Assembly (NCBI GenBank): GCA_028875335.1
Contig: JAPPEF010000168.1
Span: forward strand, 1-20,086
Length of the DNA stretch: 20,086 bases
Reading direction: 5' to 3'
Source of the DNA: Gemmatimonadota bacterium
GTDB lineage: Bacteria; Latescibacterota; UBA2968; UBA8231
Shown here piece after piece: positions 17,609-20,086 of this stretch (positions within the stretch are counted from its first letter, which is position 1; each line of letters opens with the position of its first letter). Below the pieces are notes generated by a model. The model was not told where the DNA came from. It saw only the letters and a list, made by a program, of their open reading frames with translations, and searched no databases. A program made the translations under genes and the position numbers.

Positions 17609-18259
17609 ATGACTACAGCATCTCTCTACTACGTCGTTCACAAGTCGCACGATGCGCCCCCCGAAGGTGCGCCGCTGCTCCTGCTTTTGCACGGCTATGG
17701 TGCCAATGAGGAAGATCTGCTGGGCTTGGCACCGTACTTGGATGCGCGGCTGATCTGCGTCAGTGCTCGCGCGCCCTATGCGCTCGATTTTGGCGGTTTT
17801 GCATGGTTTAATATCGAGATCGGCGCGGAGGGGCTGCGCTTTGCTTTTGCCGAGGCCGAAGAACCGCTCGTGCAGGTCTTGGCCTTAGTGGATGCGCTGC
17901 GGCAAGACCACCGGCCAACTCGCGTCTTCATCGCGGGGTTTAGCCAAGGGGCGAGTATGGCGCTGGCGGCCGCGCTGAAGCGGCCTCGGGATTTTGCTGG
18001 GGCCATTGCATTGAGCGGACTATGCTGTCCAGAGATGTTGCCAGAGAATGTGTCAGCGGTGCAGGGCCTAAAGGTTTTTATGTCGCACGGGCGGTTTGAC
18101 CCGGTCATCCCCATTGCCCAAGCCCGCGCCTCTAGGGACTTGCTTGCTCCCCTCGGGTTGGATTTGCAGTACAAAGAATACGATATGCCCCACGCGATTG
18201 CCCCGCCGTGTTTAGAGGACTTGGACGCTTGGCTGCGGGCGCGGCTGGACACTCCTTAA
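17609..18259 (+). CDS. Carboxylesterase/phospholipase-family alpha/beta hydrolase
   Basis: Small serine hydrolase of the Abhydrolase_2 (acyl-protein thioesterase/carboxylesterase) family. The 216 aa product has the oxyanion-side LLLLHGYGANEEDLL near residue 22, nucleophile S112 in GFSQGAS, D164 in SHGRFDPVIPI and H195 in DMPHAI, a complete Ser-Asp-His triad at the usual spacing. No signal peptide, so cytoplasmic. It starts 7 bases after the rhamnosidase-like gene and is probably the last gene of that unit; it might remove acyl groups from sugars or lipids. The real substrate cannot be told from sequence. Its stop is 4 bases from the stop of the convergent gene on the other strand. Confidence 0.88.
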   Translation: MTTASLYYVVHKSHDAPPEGAPLLLLLHGYGANEEDLLGLAPYLDARLICVSARAPYALDFGGFAWFNIEIGAEGLRFAFAEAEEPLVQVLALVDALRQDHRPTRVFIAGFSQGASMALAAALKRPRDFAGAIALSGLCCPEMLPENVSAVQGLKVFMSHGRFDPVIPIAQARASRDLLAPLGLDLQYKEYDMPHAIAPPCLEDLDAWLRARLDTP

Positions 18260-18263
18260 AAAA

Positions 18264-19373
18264 TCAGGAAAGCAGGGACTCGACCCGCCTTGGCGTGAGC
18301 CGGTGGCCGAAAAGCGGCTGCGAGCGGGTGGGGGTTGAGCGCTGCCAAGTGGCGAAAAGCCCTCCGTCTGCTTCGGTCAGCACGGACACGTAGCGCGAGC
18401 AACCCGTGCCTTCTGGTGAGACAAAGAGTGGCTGGAGGTGGCTGAGGCGGTGGAGGCGCGGAAATTGGCGATCAAAGCCATACGCCAAGCCGCCCAGTTC
18501 TTCGCAGGAGTAACCGCGCGGTCGGGTGACTCCCTTTTCATGCGCTTTGAGTGGGTGCATGGACTCGGCCCCGTCGTAGAAATAGAGCGAGAGCGAGGGC
18601 AAACAGGCGAACGCGCCCACCTTGGGCACGGGCAAACGGCAAGTGATGCGCAAGGCAGCCACATCCCAGGTCGGGCCACGGGGAAAAAAGTCGTGGCCGT
18701 GGCTTGCGCACGAGTCAGCCGCGAGCGCGGCACGGCCCGAAGTGCTCGCAGACCAAGTGTACGGATGGCTGCAATAAAGTAGCAGAGGCTGTCGGCCCAT
18801 TCTGGCTGAGAGGTTGGGGTCTTTGAGGTGCAGATAGGCTGGATCGTCGCTCGTCAGCAGCGGGGCAATCGAATCCTGTGGGTCGAGTTGGTCGATGGAG
18901 GTAGCGGAGAAGGTGTCGATGCTCCAGACGCCAGTGCCCGGCTTCTGAAAAGCGGCGACGGCCCGCGGATAGAGGCGAACTTTCTCGGTGGAGACCAGCA
19001 CTTGGACTCGACGCTTGTTGAGGCGCAGAGCGCTGCCCTCAATGCTGAGCACGGCCGAGCCGCAGTAGAGGTCGGATTTGTCCCAAGTGCGAACCTCGGC
19101 GAAGCTCCGGCCATTGTCCGTCGAGCGAAAGATGGCCAAGGCACGGCCTCGGGGGCCAGCGGTCAGCCCGGTGCGGCTGTCGCCGGCATCGCGGTAGCGA
19201 CCGATGAGATAGAGGCTGCCATCGTGGGGATCGCGGACCGAATTGCCGCCGCCAAACCAGAAGCCAGCGCGGTCTTTGGTCGGTTCGACGAGGCATCGGC
19301 CGCGTTTTTGATCGATGAGACGAGTGCCGAGGCGGATGAGTTTGCGTTCGAGCGCGGGGGGTAGCTTGTCCAT
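18264..19373 (-). CDS. BNR/sialidase-like beta-propeller protein
   Basis: The 369 aa product has one clear Asp-box, STDNGRSF at 84-91, and propeller-like strand pairs such as DPHDGSLYLIGRYR (48-61), LSLYFYDGAE and the closing YVSVLTEADGGLFATW. This fits the sialidase/BNR superfamily or a related glycoside-hydrolase propeller. No arginine triad or Tyr/Glu pair of a true sialidase could be assigned, so the activity is unknown. There is no signal peptide, so it is probably cytoplasmic. The opposite strand also has open frames here, but only the minus frame gives a coherent protein. The start ATG (19373) has no ribosome-binding site; the predicted transcript begins only about 9 bases upstream, so it may be nearly leaderless. 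Confidence 0.72.
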   Translation of the reverse strand: MDKLPPALERKLIRLGTRLIDQKRGRCLVEPTKDRAGFWFGGGNSVRDPHDGSLYLIGRYRDAGDSRTGLTAGPRGRALAIFRSTDNGRSFAEVRTWDKSDLYCGSAVLSIEGSALRLNKRRVQVLVSTEKVRLYPRAVAAFQKPGTGVWSIDTFSATSIDQLDPQDSIAPLLTSDDPAYLHLKDPNLSARMGRQPLLLYCSHPYTWSASTSGRAALAADSCASHGHDFFPRGPTWDVAALRITCRLPVPKVGAFACLPSLSLYFYDGAESMHPLKAHEKGVTRPRGYSCEELGGLAYGFDRQFPRLHRLSHLQPLFVSPEGTGCSRYVSVLTEADGGLFATWQRSTPTRSQPLFGHRLTPRRVESLLS

Positions 19374-19388
19374 AGCAGAGCCGCGCTA

Positions 19389-19418
19389 AGTATGACAAAA
19401 AAGACACAAAAATGTCAA
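19389..19418 (-). promoter_or_regulatory. Sigma-70-type promoter of the propeller gene
   Basis: Read on the minus strand, TTGACA (19418-19413) is a perfect -35 box and CATACT (19394-19389) a 4/6 -10 box with an 18-base spacer. Transcription would start near 19382, about 9 bases before the ATG. The T-rich spacer and the overlapping TGWCA half-sites suggest repression or activation at this point. Confidence 0.5.
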
Positions 19419-19439
19419 GTAAATGACACATTACTGTCA
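19393..19439. promoter_or_regulatory. Phased TGTCA/TGACA half-site array, probable operator
   Basis: Half-sites on the + strand: TGACA 19393, AGACA 19402 (one mismatch), TGTCA 19413, TGACA 19424, TGTCA 19435. The last three start exactly 11 bp apart, with 6-base A/T-rich gaps, forming two overlapping inverted repeats, TGTCA-N6-TGACA and TGACA-N6-TGTCA. The 5-N6-5 geometry is that of CRP/FNR-family sites, although the half-site differs. The array covers the -35 and spacer of the propeller promoter and its far end overlaps the hemH stop codon. The regulator is unknown. Confidence 0.55.
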
Positions 19440-20086
19440 GGCATCCCAACCGGCCAGTTCTTGGCGGGCGATGGCTGCCATGGCGTCGAGCCAAGCCGGG
19501 TGGTCGTTGAGGCAGGGCGCTAAGTGGAACTGTTGGCCGCCCCCGTGAGAAAACTGCTCGGCTCCTTCGCGGCCGATCTCGTCGAGCGTCTCAAGGCAAT
19601 CGGCGGTGAAGCCGGGGCAGATGGCGACTAAGCGGCGCACGCCCTGCCCCCCAAGGCGCGCTAGGACTTCCTCGGTATAAGGCTCTAGCCAAGGTTCTTT
19701 GCCGAAGCGCGACTGGAAGCCGCTGACCCACTCGTCGTCTGCGAGGCCAAGCGCTGTGGCTAGCTGGCGCGCGGTTTCCTCGCAGTGGCGGCGGTAGGGG
19801 TCGCCTTCATCGACGTAGCGCTGGGGAATGCCGTGGAAGGTGATTAGGTAGCGGTCGGGCGTCCAACTGAGGCGGGCGACCGCTTCGGCGACTGACTGTT
19901 TGAGCGCGTTGATGTACGCGGGGTGATCTGCGTAGGGAGGGACGAAGCGCAGCGTCGGCATTTGGCGTTTGCGGTCAAAGAACCAAGGGCAGCGCCGGCC
20001 CAAGGCCGCGCGGTTGACCGCGTCGTAGATCGAGCCGGTGGTGGCGCAGGAAAACTGCGGGAACATGGGAAAGACGAGGATGCGCT
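19437..20086 (-). CDS. hemH: Ferrochelatase, 3' part (5' end outside window)
   Basis: Inserts ferrous iron into protoporphyrin IX, the last step of heme synthesis by the protoporphyrin route. The visible 215 or so residues are the C-terminal two thirds: MFPQFSCATTGSIYDAV, then the metal-site histidine in ITFHGIPQRY (codon at 19833-19835), FQSRFGKEPWLEPYT and CPGFTADCLETLDEIG. All match HemH, closely resembling the proteobacterial form. The frame stays open to the window edge (residues RILVFP precede the first Met), so that Met at 20066 is internal and not the start. The stop TGA overlaps the TGWCA array. The propeller gene follows 63 bases downstream on the same strand, but has its own promoter candidate. 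Confidence 0.96.
   Translation of the reverse strand, partial: RILVFPMFPQFSCATTGSIYDAVNRAALGRRCPWFFDRKRQMPTLRFVPPYADHPAYINALKQSVAEAVARLSWTPDRYLITFHGIPQRYVDEGDPYRRHCEETARQLATALGLADDEWVSGFQSRFGKEPWLEPYTEEVLARLGGQGVRRLVAICPGFTADCLETLDEIGREGAEQFSHGGGQQFHLAPCLNDHPAWLDAMAAIARQELAGWDA

Noticed and set aside
18254..18275. Bidirectional terminator between the convergent esterase and propeller genes
   Set aside because: There is an A/T run, but no stem of useful length; the stops are only 4 bases apart, and I could not support a hairpin.
18828..19364. 178-codon open frame on the plus strand
   Set aside because: The minus strand gives an Asp-box protein with propeller strands over the same bases; the plus frame is Ala/Gly-rich low-information sequence.

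Overview
This 20 kb window is GC-rich, tightly packed bacterial chromosome: 14 protein genes, no RNA gene, no mobile element, no CRISPR array, and no gene-free stretch longer than 158 bases. The organism is Gram-negative: there is a lipobox lipoprotein, an outer-membrane-type barrel protein and a periplasmic DegP/HtrA protease. A group II geranylgeranylglyceryl phosphate synthase-like gene beside alaS, together with a PorV/DUF5723-like barrel, suggests a lineage of or near the FCB superphylum, perhaps a candidate phylum such as Latescibacterota. That placement is inference only; the ferrochelatase looks proteobacterial in style.

Region 1 (about 51-11722, + strand) holds ten genes with gaps of at most 32 bases or short overlaps: pgpA, recA, recX, alaS, GGGP synthase, ptsH, ptsI, metK, a lipoprotein of unknown function and a PorV/DUF5723-like barrel protein. 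It may be one long transcription unit or several with internal promoters. It joins phospholipid synthesis (pgpA, and a possible G1P ether lipid step), recombination (recA with its modulator recX), alanyl-tRNA charging, PTS phosphotransfer (HPr and EI without any EII), S-adenosylmethionine synthesis and a lipoprotein/barrel pair.

Region 2 (11723-18259, + strand) opens with a 158-base intergenic region carrying a weak terminator-like hairpin and a very good -24/-12 (sigma-54) promoter match. Downstream are a ClpB disaggregase without its N-terminal domain, a DegP/HtrA protease with two PDZ domains, a divergent GH78 alpha-L-rhamnosidase-like protein and a small alpha/beta-hydrolase esterase. The layout suggests a sigma-54-controlled protein quality-control unit with two carbohydrate/ester hydrolase genes behind it.

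Region 3 (18264-20086, - strand) has a BNR/sialidase-like beta-propeller protein and the 3' part of ferrochelatase hemH, which runs off the window. The 63 bases between them contain a sigma-70-type promoter for the propeller gene, overlaid by a run of TGTCA/TGACA half-sites spaced 11 bp apart. This run looks like a multi-site operator and is the most striking non-coding structure in the window.
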